Source: Prochlorococcus sp. AG-402-N17
GTDB taxonomy: Bacteria > Cyanobacteriota > Cyanobacteriia > PCC-6307 > Cyanobiaceae
Reading direction: 5' to 3'
Assembly: GCA_003216455.1 (NCBI GenBank)
Contig: QCIV01000010.1
Location: 1 to 35,932 of the forward strand
DNA: 35,932 nucleotides
A model generated the notes under the pieces. The model saw only the letters and a program-made list of their open reading frames with translations, searched no databases and was not told the origin of the DNA. Below are positions 7,839 to 16,244 of the stretch, piece after piece. Numbering within the stretch: position 1 is the first letter of the stretch; every line of letters begins with the position of its first letter. Both the position numbers and the translations under genes were made by a program.

Positions 7839-9227
7839 ATGTTTTTGAAATCATTGAATATTTTTTCGATACAGAATAAAGATATTTTTTCAAATTCTCT
7901 ATTGATAAGTTTTTTGGGATTATTAATTATATTTTTTTTGTTGATTTTTGGGAGAAAATTTAAACTAGCTGTTCAACTCGAGAGATTTGGATTACCGATA
8001 GCTGTCATATCAGGAATTTTAGGTATATCTATAGGCCCATTTGGAGCGATACACTTTTTGCCAAAAGAAACAATCAATGTTTGGAGTAATTTTCCTACTC
8101 CTCTTTTATCATTAGTTTTCGCAACTTTAATGATGGGAAGACCTATCCCAAATATAAATGGTTTAGTTAAACCAATTTTTAATCAGTTTCTATTGGCTCT
8201 TTCACTAGGTTTCGGACAATTTTTTGTCGGTGGTCTTGTTGTTAAATATTTTCTGCCTCCATCAATGGATGCAAACCCTCTAATGGGTTGTTTAATAGAG
8301 GTAGGTTTTGAGGGTGGTCATGGAGCTGCATCAATAATCGGTGAAAGTTTTAATAAACTCGGTTTCCCAAATGGTTTAGATCTTGGTTTGGCTATGGCCA
8401 CAATGGGTCTTTTATCCTCTTCAATATTGGGTAGCATATTTATTTTTCTTGGAAGAACTTTAGGCCTTTCAGATACTGAGGAAATTATTGAACAAAAAGA
8501 TACTCTAAATGGAAAAAATAAGATTGGAATTTTTGCAGATTTAAGAATTTTAATAATAAATCTTGGATTCTCTGGTTTGGCAATTTCTTTTGGTGTTTTG
8601 CTACTTAAATTTTTGAGGTATATCTCAAGTTCTTTTGGTGATTTTTCGAAGGAAATTATTTTTTCACTACCAGTATTTCCTTTTATCCTTATAGGTTCGC
8701 TCCTTATTAGATATATTTTAGAAAAAACCAAAAATACAGAATTTATTTCAAATATTCTGCAGAGAGAGATTGGTATTTTATCCACAGACTTATTGATTTT
8801 TACAGCTATGGCAAGTTTAGATATTGCAGTCGTTTTTGATAATTGGAAACTTATTTTAGTGTTTACTATTTTCGGTTTATTGTGGAATTTAATCTGCATT
8901 GCTTATTTCGCATACTTTATTTTTGATGATTATTGGTTTGAAAAAAGTTTGATAGAGTTTGGAAATTCTACAGGTGTAGTAGCTTCTGGGTTACTTCTTT
9001 TAAGGCTTTCAGATCCTAAAAATATTTCTAAGACTTTACCAATTTTTACGTCAAAACAGCTATTTGCTCAGTTAATTCTTTCTGGGGGACTATTCACAGT
9101 TCTTGCACCATTAATGATTTCTAAAATTGGGTTAGATTATTGGACAGAAATTTGTGCCCTAATTACATTCGCAATTCTTTCTATCGCATTGATTTTTAAT
9201 AAAGTAGAGATGAAAAAGTTTCAATAA
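7839..9227 (+). CDS. GltS-type sodium/glutamate symporter-like transporter
   Basis: A polytopic membrane protein of 462 residues with about ten to twelve hydrophobic helices. The signature EVGFEGGHGAASIIGE (around residues 153-168) corresponds to the GGHG re-entrant region of the GltS (ESS) family, sodium-coupled glutamate symporters. A second, less conserved GNSTGVVASGLLLLR segment in the C-terminal half matches the inverted-repeat topology. It starts at ATG 7839. It is somewhat longer than E. coli GltS, with a charged loop near residues 210-225. The substrate cannot be told from sequence: glutamate, another anionic compound, or a purely organic acid are all possible. It probably shares a transcript with the small gene 38 bp downstream. 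Confidence 0.75.
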   Translation: MFLKSLNIFSIQNKDIFSNSLLISFLGLLIIFFLLIFGRKFKLAVQLERFGLPIAVISGILGISIGPFGAIHFLPKETINVWSNFPTPLLSLVFATLMMGRPIPNINGLVKPIFNQFLLALSLGFGQFFVGGLVVKYFLPPSMDANPLMGCLIEVGFEGGHGAASIIGESFNKLGFPNGLDLGLAMATMGLLSSSILGSIFIFLGRTLGLSDTEEIIEQKDTLNGKNKIGIFADLRILIINLGFSGLAISFGVLLLKFLRYISSSFGDFSKEIIFSLPVFPFILIGSLLIRYILEKTKNTEFISNILQREIGILSTDLLIFTAMASLDIAVVFDNWKLILVFTIFGLLWNLICIAYFAYFIFDDYWFEKSLIEFGNSTGVVASGLLLLRLSDPKNISKTLPIFTSKQLFAQLILSGGLFTVLAPLMISKIGLDYWTEICALITFAILSIALIFNKVEMKKFQ

Positions 9228-9265
9228 GAACCCTAGAATGGTAAAAAGCCTAAAATTTTATTTTA

Positions 9266-9523
9266 ATGTCATTTACACCCTACGATATTCCACCTCAAGA
9301 AAATAAAGGGAAGTGGTTTAGGAGTCATTTACTTGGAAGGGAAATCGAACTTGGTGAATTGTATAGTCTTGGATCAAATGATTTAGATTTGCTTATGGCA
9401 GAGACTGCAGAAATTAGAAGCGATCTTGATTTTAAGGAAAAAAATATAGGTAAATTTAGGACTGCAGGATATTTTTTGGAGTTAGCACGAATAATTGAGA
9501 AAAGGAAATTGTTGGAAAGTTAA
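9266..9523 (+). CDS. Small conserved cyanobacterial hypothetical protein
   Basis: An 85-residue soluble acidic/helical protein beginning MSFTPYDIPPQENKGKWF. It contains GREIELGELYSLG and a helical C-terminus (FRTAGYFLELARIIEKRK). No catalytic or metal-binding motif is visible and I recognise no named family. It sits 38 bp behind the GltS-type gene on the same strand and converges with the GST gene, sharing the 4-bp TTAA in which both stops lie. Confidence 0.65.
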   Translation: MSFTPYDIPPQENKGKWFRSHLLGREIELGELYSLGSNDLDLLMAETAEIRSDLDFKEKNIGKFRTAGYFLELARIIEKRKLLES

Positions 9524-10179
9524 TTAGATGGGAAATAATTCTTCCTAGAATATGGTTCCCATAATTCGTATTTATGCATTAAGGATTTAAATTCTCTATT
9601 TTTCTCAAATGATTCTAACCAGTTTTTTATTGAGGATTCAAAATAATTTGTTCTTTTTTGACTTTCACAAGCGATTCTAAATTGTCTTACAAAAGGCCAA
9701 ATAGACCAATCAGCGATTGTGGGGCTATCTCCAAAAAAGTATTTGTTTTCTGAAAGAAGTTCGTTCCATTTCTTTATAAATTTAATCGCATTTGTGAAAT
9801 GAAATTCTTCATCACTATTCTTATATCTTGTGGCATATTTAAATCGATCTAAATGATATTTGAATTCGTTATCATTTTCATTTATTATTTCAAAAATAGC
9901 TTCTTTTTTGTCGTCAGGAAAATAAATTAATTTGATGTTTTCCTTTTTTGACTCTAGGAGTGCCCACTGGATAATTTCAAGACTTTCTTCAATAACTTCA
10001 CTATTTTTTTTTATAAGTATTGGAACCGTTTTCGTCTCTGAATTATTTAAAAAATCAAGAGGTTTATTTTTTAAATCAATTTCTCTTATCTCTACTTTTA
10101 TTTCACAAATTAATAGGGCCCATCTTGCACGAATTGCATATGGACATCTTCGAAATGAATATAAAATATCGTTTTTCAT
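9520..10179 (-). CDS. Glutathione S-transferase family protein
   Basis: A 219-residue cytosolic GST-like protein. The N-terminal thioredoxin-fold half (residues 1-75) has YSFRRCPYAIRARWAL with Cys12-Pro13-Tyr14 at the active-site position, as in omega/lambda-like or stringent-starvation-type GSTs, then the cis-Pro segment TVPILI and the glutathione gamma-glutamyl site EESLEIIQWAL. The all-helical C-terminal half includes FFGDSPTIADWSIWPFVRQF, the usual N-capping region. A Cys rather than Ser/Tyr at the active site points to thiol transfer or dehydroascorbate-reductase-like chemistry rather than classic conjugation. The start is ATG 10179, divergent from the GIY-YIG gene across 74 bp. Confidence 0.82.
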   Translation of the reverse strand: MKNDILYSFRRCPYAIRARWALLICEIKVEIREIDLKNKPLDFLNNSETKTVPILIKKNSEVIEESLEIIQWALLESKKENIKLIYFPDDKKEAIFEIINENDNEFKYHLDRFKYATRYKNSDEEFHFTNAIKFIKKWNELLSENKYFFGDSPTIADWSIWPFVRQFRIACESQKRTNYFESSIKNWLESFEKNREFKSLMHKYELWEPYSRKNYFPSN

Positions 10180-10253
10180 ATTGTAAAAACTTTAAATTTC
10201 CCTAATTCTTTTAGTATTATCTAAATAGGAACAGTATTAATTTTACAACGCAA

Positions 10254-10796
10254 ATGCCGGGATATGTTTACCTTATTAGAGTAGGAGATCTTTATAGGAT
10301 TGGGAAAACGGATAATCTTGAAAAGAAAATTAAGAAATTAAAGCCAGATGAATTATTAACATCAATTATGACAAAGGAGCCAGAAACTCTTGAAGCAAGA
10401 TTACTGAGAAAATATAAGTCGCAAAGAATTCCTGAAACTGGTTATTTAAAGCTTTCTAAAAGACAAATTAGAGAATGTAAAAAGCAATTTGAATTAAAGG
10501 GTAGCTTACCTCACACTTTAGATGCTGAAGTTTCCATAACTCTATTTGCATCTTTTTTATTGTTTTCATTAAGTTCCCTTATTTTTAATTATTTAAATTT
10601 TGGATTTGTAAAATCTATATCTTATTCTTTCGGAATGGCATCTTTACCAATGGTTATATTATTTATTACAGGTAGTTTTGGCGGATACTTTTCTGAAGAT
10701 TTATCTCTTTTTTCATTGTTAACTAATCGAATAAAAGGTTTATTTATTGCAATTGCGATGCTTTCAATGGCTTACTTAATTTTCAATTTAGGTTAA
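10254..10796 (+). CDS. GIY-YIG-like domain fused to membrane helices
   Basis: A 180-residue protein. Residues 3-70 match the GIY-YIG fold of the T5orf172/Mug113 type: GYVYLIR (3-9, GIY position), YRIGKTDN (14-21, YIG position), Glu47 in TLEARLLRKY as the candidate metal-binding Glu, and GYLKLSKRQ closing the domain. The conserved Arg after the YIG motif is replaced by Lys25, so nuclease activity is doubtful. From about residue 89 to the end there are three hydrophobic segments (ITLFASFLLFSLSSLIF, ASLPMVILFITGSFGG, GLFIAIAMLSMAYLIF), so the protein is likely membrane-anchored. The fusion is uncommon. It starts at ATG 10254; the stop is shared in TTAA with the convergent SDR gene. Confidence 0.7.
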   Translation: MPGYVYLIRVGDLYRIGKTDNLEKKIKKLKPDELLTSIMTKEPETLEARLLRKYKSQRIPETGYLKLSKRQIRECKKQFELKGSLPHTLDAEVSITLFASFLLFSLSSLIFNYLNFGFVKSISYSFGMASLPMVILFITGSFGGYFSEDLSLFSLLTNRIKGLFIAIAMLSMAYLIFNLG

Positions 10797-11500
10797 ATTT
10801 CATAATTACAATTTAAGGCAATTTCAAATGGAACTGATTGGGTAGGTAACTTAAGAATAGTAGAGCATATTTCAGCAATATCTTCAGGTTGTGTCATGCT
10901 TGATTTGTCTAGGGAAGAGATATTTTGGGCCATTTTTGTATTAACCCAGCTTGGGCAAATTGCTGAAACCCTTATATTTTTATCCCAACCTTTATTTTTC
11001 ATCGTTTGGCATAATCCCATCAGAGCAAATTTTGAAGAAGAATAAGCGGCTAAATCACCTTTAGATCTTTTCCCACTCATTGAAACTAAAACAATAATTC
11101 TTCCTCTGCGAGAAGTACATAAATGATCCCAAGAAAGCCTACATAAATTCCAAATTGCCAAAAAATTGATATTTAATGTATTTAAAATATCCTCTTCATC
11201 ACCATCTTTATATAAGAAAGGAACTTTTGATAATACTCCAGAACAATTTATTACTGAATCAAATCCTCCAAATTCATCTTCGGTATTCTTTATCCAATTT
11301 TGGGCAGTAATTTTTTTTAATGCATCATAGTGGTTTATTATAATTGTCCCTTCTGGCCATTTTTTTGGATCAATAGCGCTTCCTTTTAAGGATTCTAAAT
11401 CTCTTATTCCAACACTAATTCTATTGCCTTCTTTTAATTCTTTATGAGCAATATTTAGTCCAATACCTCTACTGGCTCCACTTATTAGTATGGTTCTCAT
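10793..11500 (-). CDS. Short-chain dehydrogenase/reductase
   Basis: A classical SDR of 235 residues. The NAD(P) motif is GASRGIG (8-14), the NCSG segment (85-88) stands in place of the usual NNAG, the catalytic Ser is 140 in VSMSGKR, and Tyr153/Lys157 sit in AAYSSSKFAL. The adenine-region Arg after the first beta strand suggests NADP. The substrate is unknown. The start ATG 11500 lies seven bases after the stop of the lycopene cyclase gene on the same strand, so the two are very probably one operon with crtL first. That context allows a role in pigment or isoprenoid metabolism, but this is inference only. Confidence 0.85.
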   Translation of the reverse strand: MRTILISGASRGIGLNIAHKELKEGNRISVGIRDLESLKGSAIDPKKWPEGTIIINHYDALKKITAQNWIKNTEDEFGGFDSVINCSGVLSKVPFLYKDGDEEDILNTLNINFLAIWNLCRLSWDHLCTSRRGRIIVLVSMSGKRSKGDLAAYSSSKFALMGLCQTMKNKGWDKNIRVSAICPSWVNTKMAQNISSLDKSSMTQPEDIAEICSTILKLPTQSVPFEIALNCNYEI

Positions 11501-11507
11501 TTTTAAA

Positions 11508-12791
11508 CTATATATTTGGAAATATTATCCTAAGTAACATTTTAAATTCTCTACCATGCATAATCATGAGACCTTTTTTTACACTCCATGGAGCCTTTAT
11601 AAACATTATGCACATCGCATATACAATCTCTTTTAAAGAAAGAGTATCAGTTAGAAAACCATACCATTGATTTTTAGGTAATTGGAAAAAACTACCAAAA
11701 AATTCTCTTAGTAGTTTCTCGTCAAACCTCATGAGTTTTTCTAATCCAAATTGGTAAAGTGATTTCTTCCGAATTAATTCTTTTGACCATAAAGTTTCCC
11801 AACCTTTTCTAGCAATATGATAGGTACTTAGATTTTTATTTTTAATTGCTTCTGAGACTGCCTTAGCGACAAGTGGAGCTCTTCTTAAAACATTACCAAT
11901 TAAATATCCAGATGCAGGATGTACCATTGAAGCAGCACCACCATATCCAAGTATTTGTTGTTTGAAATCTGGGATTGGCATATTCATAGGGAGAAATAAG
12001 CCAAGCTCTTCGTGCTGCATGCTTGTGATTGATATATTTCGATAAGAAAGCCTCTTCTCTAGTCTTTCTTTTAAATTTTCCATTGTTAGAGGATTTACTA
12101 AACCAAGAGATGTCTCTTCAAGAAAATATTTACCATCCCCCATATCCATTGCATAAAGAAAAGTGGGCGGTTCTTTTTTTTGCTCATCGTTAAGATGATC
12201 ATTTCTATAGTCCATCAATACAAACTGCCCTTTCTTAAGTGGAGGTTTACTAAAATTACCTACTATTCCATAACAAGTTTGGACTGCTAAGGGACCACAC
12301 GATTTTAATTTAAGAAAAACAGGATCATATCCTGTTGCATCTACTACTAATCTTGCAGAGTAAGTCTTGCCATCTTTTGTGGTTACAGTACTTTTGTATT
12401 TTTCATAATGTATTTTGTTTGCAAAGCCTTGATGCCATTTAATAAAAGACTTATTGCATTCATTAAACCAATAATTGTGGAGTTTCTTCTTATCAAATAG
12501 TCCATAATCTAGTGAATGTTCCGTGGCTTTATTCTCGTCGTCCTGTTCTTCTAAAGCGCCATGCCCAAAAAAACTTACAGTATTCTTCCATCTATATTCA
12601 AGTAAACCCTGAAGCCCTAGTTGATCAACTTCTTTCCCCCAAATGCCATATGTGTTTGGCCAAGGTTCATCTGGTCCATTTGGAGAAAGCACTTCAACAT
12701 CTAATTTTTCCTTCCCTAAAGCTGAGGCAATTGCCATACCTGCAGGCCCTGCACCCAAAACAAGAACATCTGGCATATTTTCTTTTGACAT
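11508..12791 (-). CDS. crtL: Lycopene cyclase of the plant/CrtL type, probably epsilon type
   Basis: FAD-dependent lycopene cyclase. It converts linear lycopene ends to rings; Prochlorococcus carries a beta- and an epsilon-type paralogue, the latter giving the alpha-carotene that accompanies its divinyl chlorophylls. The 427 residues open with the dinucleotide fold VLVLGAGPAGMAIASAL (10-26), then PNTYGIWGKEVD, RLVVDATGYDP (family FAD motif), a central FLYAMDMGDG and FLEETSLG pair, IPDFKQQILGYGGAASMVHP, and ASGYLIGNVLRRAP. These are all characteristic of CrtL/LCY. The start is ATG 12791. The gene is probably first in an operon with the SDR. I favour the epsilon paralogue from its neighbourhood near pcb, but the ring specificity cannot be read reliably. 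Confidence 0.88.
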   Translation of the reverse strand: MSKENMPDVLVLGAGPAGMAIASALGKEKLDVEVLSPNGPDEPWPNTYGIWGKEVDQLGLQGLLEYRWKNTVSFFGHGALEEQDDENKATEHSLDYGLFDKKKLHNYWFNECNKSFIKWHQGFANKIHYEKYKSTVTTKDGKTYSARLVVDATGYDPVFLKLKSCGPLAVQTCYGIVGNFSKPPLKKGQFVLMDYRNDHLNDEQKKEPPTFLYAMDMGDGKYFLEETSLGLVNPLTMENLKERLEKRLSYRNISITSMQHEELGLFLPMNMPIPDFKQQILGYGGAASMVHPASGYLIGNVLRRAPLVAKAVSEAIKNKNLSTYHIARKGWETLWSKELIRKKSLYQFGLEKLMRFDEKLLREFFGSFFQLPKNQWYGFLTDTLSLKEIVYAMCIMFIKAPWSVKKGLMIMHGREFKMLLRIIFPNI

Positions 12792-13016
12792 TAAATATAA
12801 ATCTTATGATTAAAGAAATTTATGGAACAAATTATTACTTCTGCGCCTAGGGTTTTATATTCCATCCAATATTTATAATGAGAGTAGATTAATAATAATC
12901 AAATTACTCAAATACTAGTGACTAAGTTTTCGGTGTTTTAACAATAATTTATAAGATTACAAAATAAAAAAAACTTTATTTATTTTTTTATCATAAAAAA
13001 AAATATAGGAAATTAA

Positions 13017-14018
13017 ATGATTAAAAATAAAAATATTTTAATTACTGGAGGTAATTCAGGAATAGGTTTTTTTGCCATTATTAATTTACTGAAGACGAAA
13101 AATATTTTATATATTGTAATAAAAAACGAATTTAGAAAGAAAGAATTTCTCAAAAAAATTGAGAAATATTTTGATAAAAATTACCTTATTAAATTTTTAA
13201 ATATTATTGAAAATTGTGATCTTTCAGATCTAGAGAATATTAACAAAATTAAAGATTACTTTATTAGTAAAAAAATTTTTTTAGATGTTGTTGTTTTAAA
13301 TGCAGGATTGCAATATACAGGCTCTTTTTACCCTAAAGTATCAAAACAAGGCATAGAACTAACTTTTGCGATAAATCATCTTGCACATTTTTACTTGGTA
13401 AATGTACTGAAATATTTTATTAGAGATAAAGAAGAATCTAGAATCATTATTACATCATCGGATGTTCACGACCCCAAAAGTTCAGGTGGCAATATAGGAA
13501 AGAAAGCGGGACTTAATAACCTAGTTGATTTTAGAAAAAAAGTAACTGGGCAATTTTTAAATTTTAATGCTGATGAAGCTTATAAAAATAGTAAGTTATG
13601 TAATATTTTGTTTGCTAAAGAACTTAAAAAAAAATTAAAAATGTCCTCCAGTAAAATTTCTGTAATAACTTGGGCTCCCGGCCTCGTAATACCAAATGAT
13701 GATTCTGGTTTTTTTAGATACAGTAAACGTTTTAATCTCTTTGGATATTTAATTTTTTCTAAAGCTGCAAAAAATATTTTAGGAATTTCTGAAAGTATAG
13801 AAAATGCTGGAAAAATTCTTTCTGAGATTGTCCTTGATTCAAATTTAAATAATGTTGGTTTCATATATTTAAGTAATAAACTTATAGCTAGAAAAAAACA
13901 TAAATTAGTTGAAAGTAACGCTAGTGATGAAGCAAATAGTGATGAGTTGGCTTCAAAACTTTGGATTTTAAGTGAAGATATTTGCAGATCATTTGGATTT
14001 GTTACTCTCAATATTTAA
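13017..14018 (+). CDS. SDR family protein resembling light-dependent protochlorophyllide reductase
   Basis: A 333-residue SDR. GGNSGIG (11-17) is the NADP motif, LNAGLQ is the usual NAG strand, ITSSDVHDP contains the catalytic Ser region, and Tyr189/Lys193 (AYKNSKLCN) form the active site. Two features recall POR: the insertion GGNIGKKAGLNNLVDF after the Ser strand, and the C-terminal SDELASKLWILSEDICRSFG, close to the POR ending. It is much more AT-rich and divergent than a housekeeping POR would be, and the POR catalytic Cys is not evident, so it is probably a paralogue of other function. AGGAAATTAAATG gives a fair ribosome-binding site. The last 30 bp overlap the convergent mscS-like gene. 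Confidence 0.75.
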   Translation: MIKNKNILITGGNSGIGFFAIINLLKTKNILYIVIKNEFRKKEFLKKIEKYFDKNYLIKFLNIIENCDLSDLENINKIKDYFISKKIFLDVVVLNAGLQYTGSFYPKVSKQGIELTFAINHLAHFYLVNVLKYFIRDKEESRIIITSSDVHDPKSSGGNIGKKAGLNNLVDFRKKVTGQFLNFNADEAYKNSKLCNILFAKELKKKLKMSSSKISVITWAPGLVIPNDDSGFFRYSKRFNLFGYLIFSKAAKNILGISESIENAGKILSEIVLDSNLNNVGFIYLSNKLIARKKHKLVESNASDEANSDELASKLWILSEDICRSFGFVTLNI

Positions 14019-15026
14019 GGTTTGTGTTGGGAATGCAAACTCTATATTATTGACTGCAAATTCCTCAATAATTTTTAAATTAATAGATTGTTGAGCTTCC
14101 ATTGCAGCAAGATAATTATTAGTTGGTATGTAATAAACAAGTTCGAAATTTAGACTGAAGTCACCAAAATCTGTGAAATGACACCTATCAAAAGAAGCAT
14201 CTTTTGTCTCTTCAACTATTTTTTTTATTATTATTGGAATCAATTTCATATGTTTTGGAGAGGTTTCATAAACAACTCCTAATTTATGCACTAACCTTCT
14301 TTTTTTCATTTGTGCGTAATTTGAAATTATTCCATTTGTAAGGGCGCTGTTGCTCATTACTATTACTTCTCCATTGATACTTCTTATTCTTGAGGATCTT
14401 ACTCCTACCCTCTCAACCATTCCAAGGACGCCATCAGATTTTATAAACTCACCTTTTTGAAAAGGTTTATCAAGCAAAATTGTTATATATTCAAAAAACT
14501 CCTGAACAGGATCTTTCAAAGCTAATCCTGCTCCAATACCTCCTGCACTGAGTAGAGCCCAAATAGCAGTCATTTGAACACCTATATTTTGTAAGAAAAA
14601 GATTGAACCAATAGTCCATGTTAATGCTTTTATTAAAGGAGTAAGTGAAGATATCATTGAACTTATTGAGGGATCATTAATTTTCGATGTCGATTCTGTT
14701 AAAAATCTTATTAAAACTTTGTTGAGAGCTTTTATAATTATTATCAATATAAATAATTTCTTTATATTCAATAATACAGAGATAAAAGTTATTTCATCAG
14801 CAAAAAAATAGTCAATTGACAAATAAAATGAGAGGAGAAAACCTATTGGTTTAATAATTCCAGAGATGACCTCAAAAATAAAATCATCAAAATTTGTTTT
14901 TGTACGTTTGGAGATCTTTTTGAAGAATATTTTTGAAAGTTTAGAAATTATTAGCGACAATAAAATTCCAATAAAAAAAATAGATATTGCCAGAAGGAAG
15001 TTTTCAGTAACTAATTTCATATTCAA
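13989..15026 (-). CDS. MscS-family mechanosensitive channel
   Basis: A 345-residue inner-membrane protein. N-terminal helices (residues 8-32, 52-70, 85-105) precede the pore-lining TM3-like segment AIWALLSAGGIGAGLALKDP and the beta domain with FQKGEFIKSDGVLGMVERVG and RSINGEVIVMSNSAL, both MscS signatures. The C-terminal alpha/beta domain follows. The role is release of osmolytes on hypo-osmotic shock or ion conduction. ATG 15026 is used here; ATG 15020 would remove two residues. The 30-bp convergent overlap with the POR-like SDR gene is the longest such overlap in the window. Confidence 0.9.
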   Translation of the reverse strand: MNMKLVTENFLLAISIFFIGILLSLIISKLSKIFFKKISKRTKTNFDDFIFEVISGIIKPIGFLLSFYLSIDYFFADEITFISVLLNIKKLFILIIIIKALNKVLIRFLTESTSKINDPSISSMISSLTPLIKALTWTIGSIFFLQNIGVQMTAIWALLSAGGIGAGLALKDPVQEFFEYITILLDKPFQKGEFIKSDGVLGMVERVGVRSSRIRSINGEVIVMSNSALTNGIISNYAQMKKRRLVHKLGVVYETSPKHMKLIPIIIKKIVEETKDASFDRCHFTDFGDFSLNFELVYYIPTNNYLAAMEAQQSINLKIIEEFAVNNIEFAFPTQTLNIESNKSK

Positions 15027-15098
15027 ATAGAATTTAAAAATTTATCTTTAATAAAATTTTAAATTATCTCTAGATAACAAACCAGTCTTGATTTTTCT

Positions 15099-15668
15099 TT
15101 ACCTAATTATTATATTTCTAATTTCTTTAAATTCTTTTCTATCCGCAGTTTTGCATAATTCAAAAATTATTGATTCAGTAGTAGTTAAGATTGCCCCCTT
15201 CTGAATCATTCTCTGCAATGCTATTTCATGATCTACCCTATTTCGACTGCTCATAGCATCTGATACGAGAATAACTTCAAATCCTTTTTGTAAACAATCT
15301 AAGGCTGTTTGTTGAATACAAATATGCGTTTCGATACCACAAACTATTAAATTTGTAATTTTCTTATTTTTAAGTTCTTCTAAAAATTCTTGAATGTTAG
15401 CCATGCTAAATTCCATTTTCTCAATTTTTTTAAATCCATTTTTGGGCAATAATTCAGGTATCGTTGCACCCAATTTGTACGGGTTCTGTTCAGATAAAAA
15501 AATGTTTTCTTCTAAAATTTGGTAGGCATCTATAAGCTTTTTAATGTTTTTGATTATTGAATCCTTTTTAAATATTGCTCTTATAATTTTTTCCTGAACA
15601 TCTATGATTAGTAAAGCATTCACTTTTGGTGATAGTTTGTCAGAAGATTTTTCATGCCCCTTCATCAT
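15099..15668 (-). CDS. Isochorismatase-family cysteine hydrolase
   Basis: A 189-residue hydrolase of the isochorismatase/nicotinamidase fold. The triad can be placed: Asp23 in LLIIDVQEK, Lys84 in KKIEKMEFS, and Cys117 in GIETHICIQQTALD, with the conserved cis-peptide region just before it. SDAMSSRNRVDHEIALQRM is the typical C-terminal substrate-loop region. Members of this subgroup (YcaC-like) often have unknown substrates; nothing here indicates isochorismate itself. The start codon is ATG 15668; a second ATG is adjacent. It is divergent from the Fur-family gene across 114 bp. Confidence 0.85.
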   Translation of the reverse strand: MMKGHEKSSDKLSPKVNALLIIDVQEKIIRAIFKKDSIIKNIKKLIDAYQILEENIFLSEQNPYKLGATIPELLPKNGFKKIEKMEFSMANIQEFLEELKNKKITNLIVCGIETHICIQQTALDCLQKGFEVILVSDAMSSRNRVDHEIALQRMIQKGAILTTTESIIFELCKTADRKEFKEIRNIIIR

Positions 15669-15755
15669 TTGTATTTAAAGATATATTCAACATAGTATTT
15701 TGAACAACTTTAGTAAACATTTTAAATCAAAAAGTTGTTTTACTCTCATCTAGAG

Positions 15756-15770
15756 TTATTATTGAGAATA
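15756..15770. promoter_or_regulatory. Possible Fur box in front of the Fur-family gene
   Basis: TTATTATTGAGAATA contains TATTGAGAATA, a short dyad (TATT/AATA) that resembles the core of cyanobacterial Fur sites read in either direction. It ends 13 bases before the start codon, a position suited to autorepression. It is short and AT-rich, so chance is possible. Confidence 0.35.
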
Positions 15771-15782
15771 GCTGTGGGTTAA

Positions 15783-16238
15783 TTGTTGTCATTATCCTCT
15801 CAATACAATGTCATCACATCTCCTCTTGGAGACGGTTTACATAAAGATGGGAAGAGGTTAACTCCTCAAAGGCTTAAGGTTCTTAATTTATTTGAAAATA
15901 TTGGTTCTGGAAAACATCTTAGTGCTGAAGAGGTACATGAAAAGTTAGTTAAATCAAGCTCCAAAGTTTCACTTGCAACAATTTATAGAACTTTAAGACT
16001 TCTAGTGCAAATGGGTTTACTTCATGAATTAGAACTCAGTGAGGGAGGACACAGATATGAGTTGCTTAGTAATGACACTCCTGATCATCATCATTTAATT
16101 TGTATTAGGTGTGGTAGAACAGAAGAATTCGAAAATGATGAAGTTTTAGAAGCAGGTAAAGTTGCAGCAAAAATTAATGGGTTTAAACTAATTGAATCCT
16201 CTTTAAACGTAAGAGCTATATGTCCCAATTGCATTTAG
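15783..16238 (+). CDS. fur: Fur-family metal-responsive regulator
   Basis: A 151-residue Fur superfamily repressor. A winged helix occupies residues 24-90 (RLTPQRLKVLNLF; the recognition helix is SLATIYRTLRLL), followed by the dimerisation domain with metal ligands: His102-104, Cys107 and Cys110 in HHHLICIRCG, and a second pair Cys147/Cys150 in ICPNC, which would build the structural zinc site. The first 20 residues form an extra N-terminal tail. Starts are TTG 15783 or TTG 15786; no ATG is available before codon 76. Fur and Zur cannot be separated safely, although HHHLICIRCGRTEEFE is Fur-like. It ends 6 bp before the convergent radical SAM gene. Confidence 0.88.
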   Translation: MLSLSSQYNVITSPLGDGLHKDGKRLTPQRLKVLNLFENIGSGKHLSAEEVHEKLVKSSSKVSLATIYRTLRLLVQMGLLHELELSEGGHRYELLSNDTPDHHHLICIRCGRTEEFENDEVLEAGKVAAKINGFKLIESSLNVRAICPNCI

Positions 16239-16244
16239 CAGATT

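Noticed and set aside
8318-8899. Minus-strand 193-codon frame
   Set aside because: Lies wholly inside the GltS-type gene; composition and lack of motifs mark it as a shadow of that gene.
12512-12850. Plus-strand 112-codon frame
   Set aside because: Almost entirely antisense to crtL, with no ribosome-binding site or family motif.
13580-14011. Minus-strand 143-codon frame
   Set aside because: Antisense to the POR-like SDR gene, whose catalytic motifs show which strand is coding.
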